From Photobacterium phosphoreum (lineage in GTDB: Bacteria; Pseudomonadota; Gammaproteobacteria; Enterobacterales; Vibrionaceae): a DNA stretch of 64,000 nucleotides. This document shows, piece by piece, positions 8,196-16,976 of the stretch. The stretch spans positions 1,007,604 to 1,071,603 of the forward strand of contig NZ_MSCQ01000001.1 in assembly GCF_002954725.1 (NCBI RefSeq). Reading direction: 5' to 3'. Position 1 is the first letter of the stretch; each line of letters begins with the position of its first letter. The notes beneath the pieces are model-generated. The model saw nothing but the letters and a program-made list of their open reading frames with translations, made no database searches and was not told the origin of the DNA. Position numbers and translations under genes: made by a program.

Positions 8196-8330
8196 GGATA
8201 CTCATAAGTTTCGGTTTAAGAAAATAGATAATAATTAACGCTATTATCTGAGCAAGCTATCGTTATTTCCTACAGTGAATGCCCACTAAGGTGATAGGGC
8301 GTTTATCTTTAGCCTTCAAATATGGTAATC
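8196..8330 (+). repeat. GGACACCCATAA repeat, copy 6
   Basis: GGATACTCATAAGTTTCGGTT at 8196-8216, a body shared with copies 1 and 2 (TAATTAACGCTATTATCTGA), and the core GGTGATAGGGCGTTTAT. The right end is decayed. It begins 12 bases after the GFA gene's stop codon. Confidence 0.72.
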
Positions 8331-8384
8331 ACTCTTTTTGAGTAGTAGACTAATATTATTTCCGCATAAATGTGCGAGGTAAGA

Positions 8385-8819
8385 GTGAAGTACGAATTAT
8401 TAGTTTTAGCTGCAATGACACGATTAGATGCTCCAAATACTCAAGCTATTGTTGCTGCTACAGGGATCTCTGAACGTAAAGTACAATCTGTAGTTAACTC
8501 ATTAGTTAAAAATCTAGGCTTAAATATTCAAAGAGAGCGTCAAGGTCGAACCTTTCGTTTTTCGATTAATAGTTGGGGTGTTTTTGAATCAGGGAAAGCT
8601 ATTCAATCTCAACTTAATAACATTGATTTAGTGATACCAAGTAGCTCAACGCTTGCTTCTTATGAAGACAAACATGCATATTTCGAACAAGTTAAAATGG
8701 ATAATTTTAAAGAGAGTATGCGTTTAGAAGGGCATGATATTGCTAGTGATTTCGACTTATCACTTGATAGAGAGCAACAACGTCAAATTTTGCTAGATAA
8801 GTACTCAAACGTAAATTAG
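8385..8819 (+). CDS. Winged-helix/YhfG-like fusion, Fic antitoxin
   Basis: A ~144-residue antitoxin for the Fic protein that follows. The N-terminal ~70 residues look like a winged helix-turn-helix (AIVAATGISERKVQSVVNSL). The C-terminal ~50 resemble YhfG, the small partner of E. coli Fic, and carry the Fic-inhibitory motif [S/T]xxxE[G/N] as SMRLEG (S111-G116). This motif blocks the ATP site of class I Fic proteins. YhfG alone is ~55 residues, so the DNA-binding domain is an addition that could give operon autoregulation (inference). The GTG at 8385 is chosen over the ATG at 8370 because GAGG lies 5 bases before it. Confidence 0.75.
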   Translation: MKYELLVLAAMTRLDAPNTQAIVAATGISERKVQSVVNSLVKNLGLNIQRERQGRTFRFSINSWGVFESGKAIQSQLNNIDLVIPSSSTLASYEDKHAYFEQVKMDNFKESMRLEGHDIASDFDLSLDREQQRQILLDKYSNVN

Positions 8820-8832
8820 TTAGAGGCGCTCA

Positions 8833-9435
8833 ATGGCTGATAAATATGGCACAACACCAGATCCTTATACTTACGAAAATAGTACGGTTCTAGTTAATAA
8901 GCTCAATATTAAGAATGAAGCTATATTAGAGGCTGCTGAACGTGATTTAACGACGTTAGCTGCAATGTATATGGAGTTTCAATTACCTCCTTACGACTTT
9001 ACCTACCTGAGTTTAATTCATCACATTTTGTTCTCGGATCTATTTGAATGGGCGGGTACTCTAAGGACGATTGATATTTCAAAAGGCAATACCCGTTTTT
9101 GTAACGTTGTTAGGATTGAAAAAGAAGCAAATAGCCTGTTCTCAATGTTAGAAAAAGATAAGTATTTAGTTGATCTACCTTACGATGAATTTCTTACTAA
9201 ATTAGCTGAGTATTATTGCGATATTAACGTTCTACATCCATTTCGTGAAGGTAACGGTCGCGCTCAACGTTTGTTATTTGAGCATATTGCAATCAACTGT
9301 GGTTATAACATTAATTTTTCTGGTGTTACTTCTGAGCAGTGGGTTGCAGCAAATATTCATGGATACCATTGCAATTATATTCCAATGAAAGAGCTGTTTT
9401 TTGTTTGTGTAACGAAGGCTGAAAAGCGCAGTTAA
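8833..9435 (+). CDS. fic: Fic-domain toxin (protein AMPylase)
   Basis: A 200-residue single-domain Fic protein with the complete active site HPFREGNGRAQR (catalytic H135 to R146). The family moves AMP from ATP onto Thr, Ser or Tyr of target proteins; bacterial FicT members AMPylate DNA gyrase and topoisomerase IV. Its size and layout match E. coli Fic and class I FicT toxins held by a separate antitoxin. It starts 13 bases after the antitoxin stop codon with AGAGG six bases before the ATG, so the two form one operon. It lies at the end of the repeat-rich block, fitting mobile cargo. Confidence 0.88.
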   Translation: MADKYGTTPDPYTYENSTVLVNKLNIKNEAILEAAERDLTTLAAMYMEFQLPPYDFTYLSLIHHILFSDLFEWAGTLRTIDISKGNTRFCNVVRIEKEANSLFSMLEKDKYLVDLPYDEFLTKLAEYYCDINVLHPFREGNGRAQRLLFEHIAINCGYNINFSGVTSEQWVAANIHGYHCNYIPMKELFFVCVTKAEKRS

Positions 9436-9767
9436 CAGATAAGAATACGCGTCGCGCAGGCAATATAGTAGAAAAGCTGACATTGTTGTTCCTGCCGCAT
9501 ATTTACGTGGCCACTTCAGACTGCTTCACCTTCCCTAAAGGACATTCTAAACGTAACCAAAGTTTATTCTTTGTGGCTGAAAAGGCGATTGAGTTTTTGA
9601 ATGAAATTGGATCCTACATTTCTCTATGCTTTCCCTTTATGTTTTTCCATGATTTTGTGATGTCTATCGAGTATGAAATATAAACAGTGTCTGATTTAAA
9701 CTGTTTTTTATATTGTTAAAAATGAATCTAAGGTAGGTTATTGAATACAATAAAAAGCAGGGGATAT
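9436..9767. other. Gap after the Fic gene
   Basis: No convincing gene. An open frame from TTG 9483 to 9683 lacks a Shine-Dalgarno and any recognisable motif. The start (ACAGATAAGAATACGCGTCGCG) faintly resembles sequence after the GNAT gene (ACTGATAAGGATGTGTGTCGC). A hairpin with a T-tract lies at 9682-9710. Confidence 0.5.
9682..9710 (+). terminator. Probable intrinsic terminator
   Basis: AAACAG...CTGTTT stem followed by T residues, downstream of the antitoxin-fic operon. Confidence 0.5.
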
Positions 9768-10148
9768 ATGGATATTATTACAGCGTTAAAAAATGTGGAA
9801 GCACTAGCAAACGGAGTGGATCCTATAACCGGTGAAACATTACCAGAATGCTCACCTTATAATGATCCTGATGTTATTCGTTCATTATTTACGATGATGA
9901 AATTAGTTAAATTATCTAAAAAAGGGAAAATGTCAATTGAACAAAAAAAAGAACTAAATATTGCGAAGGGCTTACCTAAAAATGCGGGATTAGCTTGGAA
10001 TAATGATGAAAGGAGTGAATTAATAGCTGCTTTTAATAATGGGGCTTTAATTAATGAGCTTTCAGATATGCATGGGCGAACAAAGGGTGCAATTACCTCT
10101 GAATTAAAGAAACAAGGATTAATAGACGATGTTGGAAACAGTATTTAA
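9768..10148 (+). CDS. Small protein with a C-terminal HTH/Myb-like domain
   Basis: A 126-residue cytoplasmic protein of unknown function. The N-terminal part (IITALKNVEALANGVDPITGE) resembles a leader I know from other gammaproteobacterial hypothetical proteins. The C-terminal ~50 residues (NAGLAWNNDERSELIAAFNNG...HGRTKGAITSELKKQGLI) look like a Myb/SANT-type helix-turn-helix often found as a tail on helicase-like proteins. DNA binding is therefore plausible but not shown. The ATG at 9768 is chosen for the AGGGGA five bases upstream; a TTG at 9741 is weaker. It is monocistronic with its own terminator. Confidence 0.7.
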   Translation: MDIITALKNVEALANGVDPITGETLPECSPYNDPDVIRSLFTMMKLVKLSKKGKMSIEQKKELNIAKGLPKNAGLAWNNDERSELIAAFNNGALINELSDMHGRTKGAITSELKKQGLIDDVGNSI

Positions 10149-10236
10149 TGAATGCATTTAGATAGTTTTATTAAAAAGTACGCATTATAACGAATGACTA
10201 TCAGCCAATCATGATTATGAATCAATGTTTTTATGA

Positions 10237-10269
10237 AGGAGGTAAGCTTGATATTACCTCCTGATTTTT
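10237..10269 (+). terminator. Intrinsic terminator
   Basis: AGGAGGTAA / TTACCTCCT stem and loop followed by a T-rich run, downstream of the HTH-domain gene. Confidence 0.75.
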
Positions 10270-10291
10270 CGTTTTATAATGATGTTGAAAT

Positions 10292-10927
10292 TTAGTAGGC
10301 TGCTACGTTGGGATCAACACACTGGAATATTTGACCGAAATTATCATTATTTAAAAGCAATTGGTGGCTCAATCGTGCAACCTCACTACGAGTAATAGCA
10401 CCATGTACTTCTCTATTTTGTGATAGCTGACCTTGGTAGGTTGGGGCTCCATCTTTAAGTCCTGCAGGGCGGAGAATGGTATAGTCTAAACCGCTGCTTT
10501 GAAGCCACGCTTCCGCCAGTGTTTTTTCACGTAAAGCACCACCAAAGACTTGTTTAGCGCGATCTGATAGAAATTGCCATGAATCCCCGCAACCTAAAGA
10601 TGTAATCAGCAATAAGCGGTTTGACGAACTTTGCTCAAGTGCATCAATCAAATAGCGATGCCCAATATAATCCACCGGGATATCAGCATGAAAGCTACCC
10701 ATTGTTGAAATATTTACTGTATTTTCAGGCAGTAGAGCAACTGCATTTTCAACTTGTGTTTTATCTGTCGCGTCGCAAGTAATGGAAGTAAGATCATAGC
10801 CTGTAATCTTAGGATTTTTACTTGGGTTACGTGCAATCGCTATCACGTTGAACCCTTGTCCATGGAAATAATCGACCATAGCTGCCCCTAATCCGCTTCC
10901 TGCACCCCATATAGCAATATTCATCAT
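10292..10927 (-). CDS. NAD(P)-binding Rossmann protein, NmrA/YwnB-like
   Basis: A 211-residue atypical short-chain dehydrogenase-like protein. It begins with a dinucleotide-binding loop (IAIWGAGSGLG) at residues 4-14, has the acidic and basic segment around IAIARNPSK, and the NAD(P)H-binding-family motif DYTILRPAGLKDG at about residues 155-167. Family members act as NAD(P)H sensors or reductases; no substrate can be named. The gene is monocistronic. A close match to the Fur box lies 20-38 bases before its start, suggesting iron regulation, which is unusual for this family. Confidence 0.8.
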   Translation of the reverse strand: MMNIAIWGAGSGLGAAMVDYFHGQGFNVIAIARNPSKNPKITGYDLTSITCDATDKTQVENAVALLPENTVNISTMGSFHADIPVDYIGHRYLIDALEQSSSNRLLLITSLGCGDSWQFLSDRAKQVFGGALREKTLAEAWLQSSGLDYTILRPAGLKDGAPTYQGQLSQNREVHGAITRSEVARLSHQLLLNNDNFGQIFQCVDPNVAAY

Positions 10928-11263
10928 GTTTACATCTCAGTTGTTGATAATGATAATAGTTTGCATGCTTATCAGCAAAGAGTCATCTTTTTTGTCTATA
11001 TATCCAATACGATAAGATTAAATAATGATATTAGTTTTGTGTGAAAACATAATATCTATCATTTATTTATAAAATGAAAGAGAATCGATTCTAATTTATA
11101 AAAAATAATAGCTGGAAGTAATATAATACCGTAATTATAACTATTACTTATTAATTTGATAATAAATATTAATTATTCTTATGGTTGTTGGGGTTGTAAG
11201 ATTGAAACGAAAACAAACATCTTTTCAATAAAATACGTATAACTTTATAAATCAAAGGGCAGC
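10928..11263. other. Intergenic region between divergent genes
   Basis: About 340 bases of very AT-rich DNA holding the promoters of the NAD(P)-binding gene (minus) and the DAACS symporter (plus). Only the Fur-box candidate at 10947-10965 stands out. Confidence 0.6.
10947..10965 (-). promoter_or_regulatory. Fur-box candidate
   Basis: gataatgataatagtttgc matches 15 of 19 positions of the Fur consensus GATAATGATAATCATTATC, with the first 12 identical. It lies 20-38 bases upstream of the NAD(P)-binding gene's start, where a repressor would block the promoter. Confidence 0.55.
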
Positions 11264-12526
11264 ATGAAAAATATAAATAAACTTACTCAATATATTTTGA
11301 TATTTATGATACTTGGTATCGGTGTCGGATTTGTTATTAATAAATGGTTTGGAATAGCATCTCAACAAATTTGGTCTGAAAATATTACATTACTGACAGA
11401 TGTTTTTTTAAATCTCATTAAAATGGTTATAGCACCATTAATATTTTGCACATTAACATCAGGAATAATGAAATTAAAAGATATTTCTGCAATTCGTAAT
11501 ATTGGCGGACGAGCAATATCTTGGTTTCTTGTGGCATCAATACTCTCGATATTTATAGGCTTACTCATGGTTGTATTGATTAATCCTGGCGGTGGCATGA
11601 ACTTAATATCAACGGATGTACAATCGTTAAATGTTGAAACCAGTAGTTTATCCTTTAGAGCCTTTATTTCTCATATGATCCCAACCAGTATTGTTGGAGC
11701 GATGGCGAATAATGAAATATTACAAATTGTTATTTTTGCGTTGTTTTTTGGTATTGCTGGCGCATCTATACCACAACAACAAAATGAACAATTGGTATCA
11801 TTATTAGAAGGAATTTCTAATACGATGCTTAAAGTGACTAATATTGTAATGCTGTTTGCCCCTTTTGCTATTTTCGCTTCTATCTCAGCTATTATTGCCA
11901 CTCAAGGTCTAGATGTTCTATTAAATTATACTAAGTTCATTTTTGGATTCTATACTACAATTTTAATAACAAGTTTAATTTTAATATTGTTAGGCTACTT
12001 ATTTATAAAGGAAAAGGTATTTACTTTAGCCTCAATGTTGAAAAATCCAATATTAGTGGCATTTTCTACAACAAGCTCTGAAGCTGCTTATCCTAAAACG
12101 TTAGAACAATTAATTAAGTTTGGTTGTTCGAAGAATTTAGCGTCTTTTGTTTTACCATTGGGGTACTCTTTTAATTTAGTCGGCTCAATGTGCTACTGTT
12201 CTTTCTCTGCAATGTTTATTGCTCAAGCCTATGATATTCAATTGTCTAATTCAGAAATATTCACATTGATGTTGACGCTGATGTTAGCCTCTAAAGGTAT
12301 TGCAGGAGTGCCACGATCTGCACTGGTTGTATTGGCAGCAACACTACCAAGTTTTAATATTCCGGCATCAGGGATTCTATTATTAATGGGTATTGATCAT
12401 ATTCTTGATATGGGGCGTTCGGCGATTAATGTGTTAGGGAATGGTATTACAACAGCCGTAATATCACATAATGTTGAGGGATTAAAAAACCCTGAACTAG
12501 AATTGGAACAGCCGCTGTTAGGGTAA
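11264..12526 (+). CDS. Dicarboxylate/amino acid:cation symporter (DAACS family)
   Basis: A 420-residue inner-membrane carrier of the GltP/DctA/SstT family, which imports glutamate, aspartate, C4-dicarboxylates or small neutral amino acids with H+ or Na+. There are about eight hydrophobic segments, the serine-rich re-entrant loop STTSSEAAYPKTLEQL (near residues 269-285), and the later conserved stretches NLVGSMCY and GIAGVPRSALVVL. The substrate cannot be fixed from sequence alone. AAGGGCAGC before the ATG gives a reasonable ribosome site. A strong terminator follows, so it is a single-gene unit. Confidence 0.88.
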   Translation: MKNINKLTQYILIFMILGIGVGFVINKWFGIASQQIWSENITLLTDVFLNLIKMVIAPLIFCTLTSGIMKLKDISAIRNIGGRAISWFLVASILSIFIGLLMVVLINPGGGMNLISTDVQSLNVETSSLSFRAFISHMIPTSIVGAMANNEILQIVIFALFFGIAGASIPQQQNEQLVSLLEGISNTMLKVTNIVMLFAPFAIFASISAIIATQGLDVLLNYTKFIFGFYTTILITSLILILLGYLFIKEKVFTLASMLKNPILVAFSTTSSEAAYPKTLEQLIKFGCSKNLASFVLPLGYSFNLVGSMCYCSFSAMFIAQAYDIQLSNSEIFTLMLTLMLASKGIAGVPRSALVVLAATLPSFNIPASGILLLMGIDHILDMGRSAINVLGNGITTAVISHNVEGLKNPELELEQPLLG

Positions 12527-12544
12527 AGATTAACGGATAGATGT

Positions 12545-12569
12545 AAGGGTTGCTTGGCAACCCTTTTTT
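12545..12569 (+). terminator. Intrinsic terminator
   Basis: AAGGGTTGC / GCAACCCTT hairpin followed by a T-tract, just after the DAACS gene. Confidence 0.85.
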
Positions 12570-12603
12570 ATATTTAAGCGTTAAGGTGTCATCGTACCAA
12601 TAA

Positions 12604-13548
12604 TTAATTTGGCTGTTTGATCTGTGTATTTTTTTTCAATAAATGCGGTAATAATTGCATAGTGGCAACAGAGCCAACAATAACAATAATACCGAGGATT
12701 GATAATGAACTTAGGGGGTGTGCTTTTATTATATTTGGCCACCATCCCATAACGACAACATACGCGGTTGATATAAAGCTGATTACAGGGGCTACAGCAA
12801 CAACGGCACTGACTTGAGCGGCAGGCCAATAAACCAATGCTTTGGCTAATGCGCTATAAGCGATTAAAGTATTGAAGGCACAAAATAAAGCAATACTCCA
12901 ATCAAAGCTTGTTAATGTTGAGAAGCGAGTAAAATCAGTTAATGGTGTAAGTAAAACCATACCAATGCCAAACACACACAATAAAACATTAGAGGTTGAT
13001 AATGTAGCCATTAATGATTTTTGTAGTAGGGTATAACACGCCCAAGAGAGTGCTGAAAACTCAATAATAATAACCCCAATTAAGACTTTATTTCCGGTGT
13101 GAACATGTCCACTAATATTGGGATAAAAGAAAAGAATGATGCCGATAGCTAAAGTAAACAAACAAGAGAGTTGAATCGCACTTAAGCGTTCTTTAAAAAA
13201 TAACAGGCTACCAAAGGCGAGGAAAAAAGGTGCAACCTGAAAATTTAGTTGTGCTTCCCCTGGTGATAAGTATTTTAAGGTTAATACAAAAGTCACATAG
13301 TTAAGTGTTAAAAAAACACCGGCAAAAAAGAGTTTAATTATTTCAATTTTTGTTATTTTGCGAAACTGGTGTAGGTTTTTAGATGTTAATTGAATAGCAA
13401 AAATAATAATAAAAGCGATAAAAAAACGGAACCAACTCAGTGATGTCGCATCAATGAATTTTTCAGACAGTTTTAATGCAATAGGCAATATTCCCCAGAA
13501 TAAAAGTGTAATGCTACTATAAAGTAGGCCAAGCTTATTGTTGTTCAT
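12604..13548 (-). CDS. EamA-family drug/metabolite exporter (DMT superfamily)
   Basis: A 314-residue inner-membrane protein with ten predicted hydrophobic segments arranged as two EamA repeats, the usual RhaT/YdcZ/RarD-like layout. Typical features are the FWGILPIALK start in helix 1 and SPGEAQLNFQVAPFF in the first repeat. Members export amino acids, metabolites or drugs; no substrate can be deduced. It converges with the DAACS gene at the terminator and has no operon partner. Confidence 0.85.
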   Translation of the reverse strand: MNNNKLGLLYSSITLLFWGILPIALKLSEKFIDATSLSWFRFFIAFIIIFAIQLTSKNLHQFRKITKIEIIKLFFAGVFLTLNYVTFVLTLKYLSPGEAQLNFQVAPFFLAFGSLLFFKERLSAIQLSCLFTLAIGIILFFYPNISGHVHTGNKVLIGVIIIEFSALSWACYTLLQKSLMATLSTSNVLLCVFGIGMVLLTPLTDFTRFSTLTSFDWSIALFCAFNTLIAYSALAKALVYWPAAQVSAVVAVAPVISFISTAYVVVMGWWPNIIKAHPLSSLSILGIIVIVGSVATMQLLPHLLKKNTQIKQPN

Positions 13549-13878
13549 AGTGATTGTTCTTTATGTGATGATATAAATCTCCTGCAATATAAATCAAGTG
13601 TGAGATGTATTGTATGATAAATGTCAAATGAGAATGAGTTGAACTGATATCTATATTTATTTCATTGATATATGTATTTATAAATGTGACATTTTAATTT
13701 TAGACTGTTTTTTATAAGATTACGTTATAAAGAATGGGGTAGTTAATCGTTTTTTATCGAACTATTTTATTTATGATGCTATCAACACTCTGGGTATTGA
13801 GTATAATTGCGCGATAATTAAAGCGTGTACATGTGTTAGAACAACAAGATGTATGCAAGTAGCATTTAAAGGGTTGTT
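13549..13878. other. Intergenic region between divergent genes
   Basis: About 330 AT-rich bases carrying divergent promoters. AATGAGAATGAGTTG near 13629 is only a weak Fur-like match. Nothing else is recognisable. Confidence 0.5.
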
Positions 13879-14328
13879 ATGTCTAAAAAATATGAATCAG
13901 TGGTTAGTGATTACTGTGTTGTTGTTGAAGCGATTGAGTCTTATGTATCGTCCCAAGTTGCAGACTTTGAGTATTGGGATGCAGAAGTCACCAAGTTTTT
14001 CATTGATACTGAATCAGCAACGTATATGTATGACTATGTTGAAGCTGCCAAAATTTTGGGTGTTTCAGACGTGCAAATGCAAAATTTCTTAATCGTACAT
14101 TGCTGCTTAGGCGATTATTTAGACGGGCTTATTGGTGAAAAAGATCCCGAAGCTTGGGATATGAAAGGTCAACAATTAGTCGTGACTTACAGTGACAATT
14201 CAGAGGATGTATTTCAAACTTCTGATATCTGTGAATTAATGCGTAAAACTGAAGCGGCTGGTTGGACTTTTGCTGATTTAGTGAGTGCTGAAAAGGCGTT
14301 GCAAGAACAAGCAAAGAACGAGCATTAA
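13879..14328 (+). CDS. Conserved-looking acidic protein of unknown function
   Basis: A 149-residue acidic, soluble protein; I do not recognise a family. It has no signal peptide or membrane segment and looks mainly helical at both ends with a strand-rich middle (GQQLVVTYSDNSEDVFQTSDICELMRK). The AAAGGG ribosome site before the ATG and regular codon use support a real gene. It lies just upstream of a HAD phosphatase gene, with about 90 bases between them, so co-transcription is possible. Confidence 0.65.
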   Translation: MSKKYESVVSDYCVVVEAIESYVSSQVADFEYWDAEVTKFFIDTESATYMYDYVEAAKILGVSDVQMQNFLIVHCCLGDYLDGLIGEKDPEAWDMKGQQLVVTYSDNSEDVFQTSDICELMRKTEAAGWTFADLVSAEKALQEQAKNEH

Positions 14329-14421
14329 TTATTAGGTTGGATATGTGTCGAAATGTTGGCACGTATCCTAAATCTCGTTGTAATATTTATGGGTGTTTTT
14401 TACTCTAAGTGGTTGTTATTA

Positions 14422-15042
14422 ATGGTATTGATTTTCGATTTTGATGGAACAATTGCTGATACATTTAAGTTGTATATTGATGTAATGAGAAAGATCCACC
14501 ATGAATATAATTTTAAATATATTGATAATGATGATATTGAATTATGTCGAGCAATGACCGCCAAAGAAATAATTCAATATCTCGGTATATCGCCGTTACA
14601 AATACCCATTATTGCGCATCGAATTCGTGGTGATTTCACTCAACGAATGACAGAACAAAAAATATTTACTGGGTTTGATTCTGTTCTTGAAGGCTTAAAA
14701 CAAGAAGGGCATAAACTCTTTATATTAAGTTCTAATTCAGAAGAAAATATTAATATATTTCTACGTTTAAATAATATTACTCAGTTTGATGCTGTCTTTT
14801 CTAAGTCGAGCATCTTTGGTAAATCAAGGATCATAAAAAATATTATCAATAAAAATAAGTTTATTGCTGATGATGTTTATTACATTGGTGATGAAACCCG
14901 TGATATTGAAGCGGCTAAAAAAATAAGTATTAAAAGTATTGCAGTTTCATGGGGATATAATAATCGCAAGGCACTTATCGATAAAAATCCTGATTATCTT
15001 ATAGATAAGCCGCAACAGCTCATGTCATTGTTCGCAGTATAA
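14422..15042 (+). CDS. HAD-superfamily hydrolase, Gph/PpaX-like
   Basis: A 206-residue cytoplasmic phosphatase-like protein of HAD subfamily IA. Motif I is DFDGT (nucleophile D6, acid D8), motif II is LFILSSNS, motif III is the Lys in GKSRIIK, and motif IV is IGDETRDIE. The size and cap resemble phosphoglycolate phosphatase and PpaX, but the substrate is unknown. The ATG at 14422 places the family start MVLIFDFDGT at the N-terminus; the open frame from 14353 adds an unlikely hydrophobic stretch. Repeat copy 7 begins 17 bases after its stop. Confidence 0.82.
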   Translation: MVLIFDFDGTIADTFKLYIDVMRKIHHEYNFKYIDNDDIELCRAMTAKEIIQYLGISPLQIPIIAHRIRGDFTQRMTEQKIFTGFDSVLEGLKQEGHKLFILSSNSEENINIFLRLNNITQFDAVFSKSSIFGKSRIIKNIINKNKFIADDVYYIGDETRDIEAAKKISIKSIAVSWGYNNRKALIDKNPDYLIDKPQQLMSLFAV

Positions 15043-15058
15043 AAAGCAGAGAAAAACA

Positions 15059-15147
15059 GGACACCCATAAGATCGCTATTTTGCGATAACCAATTGCTAT
15101 GTATTCAAATTGATTACACTTTTATGAAGCGTAAGTTATGGCTGTCC
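15059..15147 (+). repeat. GGACACCCATAA repeat, copy 7 (short form)
   Basis: Only ~89 bases long, with left end GGACACCCATAA (15059-15070) and near-perfect inverted right end TTATGGCTGTCC (15136-15147). The GAGAGCGATAGGG core is absent, so this is a minimal version with both ends kept. Confidence 0.65.
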
Positions 15148-15180
15148 CATCTTTTTAATCTTTTTGTTTGGTTTTTATGC

Positions 15181-16821
15181 TCAACGATAATCAGTAATAG
15201 CGACTTCAATACTGGTATATTCAGTTTTTTGACCCAAGATCGTCAGTAAGTTGGTCGTTTCAACCAAACGACGAAACCGTGGGTGTTCGATATTAACAAA
15301 GATTAACGTCACGTTGCGATGGACTAATTTTTGGCTTAGCACTTCAATTTTATCAACTGCGGTTAAATCCATATCACTGATACTACTGGCATCAATAATG
15401 ATTAAGCGTAGTAAAGGGCGAGTATTGGCTAAATTTAAAATACGCTCTTCAAAGTATGAAAAAGTCGTAAAATATAATGGTGCTGAAAAGTGGAGTACGG
15501 CAACATCTTCTTCGTTAGATAAATTATCTTCTGGGTTTAAACGAGAACGGTGTCCCCAGTGATCGCAATTAGGCTCACGGAACAATTCTTCACAGTTTGG
15601 ACGGGTGATAATAAACACACTGTGTAGCAATGATAATAAAACACCAAACATCACTCCAATATCAATCCTAAAGGTAACGATCATTAAGATGGTTGCTAAA
15701 CAGAGATAGAACTCTTGACGGTTTTGTTGGTAGATCCGCTTAATTTCATTCCACTTAAATATACTCAAGCCGACATACATTAAGATCCCCGCTAAAGTTG
15801 CTTTCGGGATTAAATGAAATACATTTTGAGCATAGAGCAGCACTAGACAAATCACTGCCGCTGAAAATAATGCCGCCCATTTTGAGTGCGCACCACCTTG
15901 TTGGATCAACATACTGCGTGGGGGACTCGCATTACCGGGGAAACCACCAATTAAGCCAGATAACACTGAACCTAAACCGATGCCAGCAAAGTCACGGTTA
16001 AAATTAGGGGTGGTATTACGATCTTTAATGGTATTTGAAACCGCTGATGTTTGAACAATACAAATCATTGCGATCAATAACGCTAATGGGAAAATAGTTA
16101 ATGCTTGTTGCCAAGGTAGGCCAATAAACGCCCAATGTAATTCAAACCCAGCTGGATTGGATAAGGTTGGAATATGAATATTGCTGGCATTTAACGCTAT
16201 TTCAATCGTGATACTTACTGCTAAAGCAACAAGTGCAGCAGGGAAGCGTTTATATTGACGACTAAACCAAAAGATAAAGGTAAACACACCACCACCAATT
16301 AAGGTCGTAATGATATTTAGCTGTCCAATATTCAGTATTAAATGATAAAGGGCTTGAAACGGTGATGCTGAATCATGCGGTAAGCCTAAAATAGAAGGTA
16401 ATTGACTGACTATAATATGGATGGATACACCCGCTAAAAAGCCTAATGTCACCGGATAAGACAGTAAATTGGCTACCCAACCTAATTTAAATACATATAC
16501 CGCGAGTAAGATCCCTCCAACCAGTAATGCCAATAAGGAAGCGAGTGCCATATATTGGACACTGAACAATGCAGCATAACCGGCAAGGCTCACTGCGAAA
16601 ATAGGTGCAATGGTTGAATCTGCACCACAAGATAAATAGCGATTGCTGCCAAAAATGAAAAAACCAATACTGGATACAACAAAAACGTATAAACCGTAAA
16701 TAACGGGGAAGCCTGCTAAATGGGCTGTTGCCATTTGGGCGGGTAACGCAATGGCAGCGACGGATAATCCCGCAAAAATATCCTGACGCCACGCCATCAC
16801 ATTATGTACTTTACTCTGCAT
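15181..16821 (-). CDS. SulP-family anion transporter with STAS domain
   Basis: A 546-residue inner-membrane protein: roughly 12-14 hydrophobic segments (residues ~10-400) and a cytoplasmic STAS domain at ~430-546 (VAVLHFSAPLYFTTFSYFEERI, then IIDASSISDMD). The family imports sulfate, bicarbonate or C4-dicarboxylates; bacterial members of this length include BicA and DauA. The N-terminal LPAQMATAHLAGFPVIYGLY matches the SulP signature. Substrate is undetermined. It stands alone; repeat copy 7 lies beyond its 3' end. Confidence 0.9.
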   Translation of the reverse strand: MQSKVHNVMAWRQDIFAGLSVAAIALPAQMATAHLAGFPVIYGLYVFVVSSIGFFIFGSNRYLSCGADSTIAPIFAVSLAGYAALFSVQYMALASLLALLVGGILLAVYVFKLGWVANLLSYPVTLGFLAGVSIHIIVSQLPSILGLPHDSASPFQALYHLILNIGQLNIITTLIGGGVFTFIFWFSRQYKRFPAALVALAVSITIEIALNASNIHIPTLSNPAGFELHWAFIGLPWQQALTIFPLALLIAMICIVQTSAVSNTIKDRNTTPNFNRDFAGIGLGSVLSGLIGGFPGNASPPRSMLIQQGGAHSKWAALFSAAVICLVLLYAQNVFHLIPKATLAGILMYVGLSIFKWNEIKRIYQQNRQEFYLCLATILMIVTFRIDIGVMFGVLLSLLHSVFIITRPNCEELFREPNCDHWGHRSRLNPEDNLSNEEDVAVLHFSAPLYFTTFSYFEERILNLANTRPLLRLIIIDASSISDMDLTAVDKIEVLSQKLVHRNVTLIFVNIEHPRFRRLVETTNLLTILGQKTEYTSIEVAITDYR

Positions 16822-16976
16822 TTGATTGTTCGCTTTAAGATGACGTTATAAATTTCGAGCATAATCGCATTCTTTATACAAATATCAAAATAGATAATGA
16901 AATTATATAAGTCATAACATCTTGAATCAGTGCCAGATGATAAGGACATTATGACTTATATTAATGATAGATGAAG

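Noticed and set aside
2511..8330. Interpretation of the repeats as CRISPR repeats
   Set aside because: Copies are 500-1700 bases apart with whole genes between, and diverged; there are no regular spacers or cas genes.
9483..9683. 66-codon open frame after fic
   Set aside because: TTG start, no Shine-Dalgarno, no recognisable motif; it lies in a gap with a terminator at its end.
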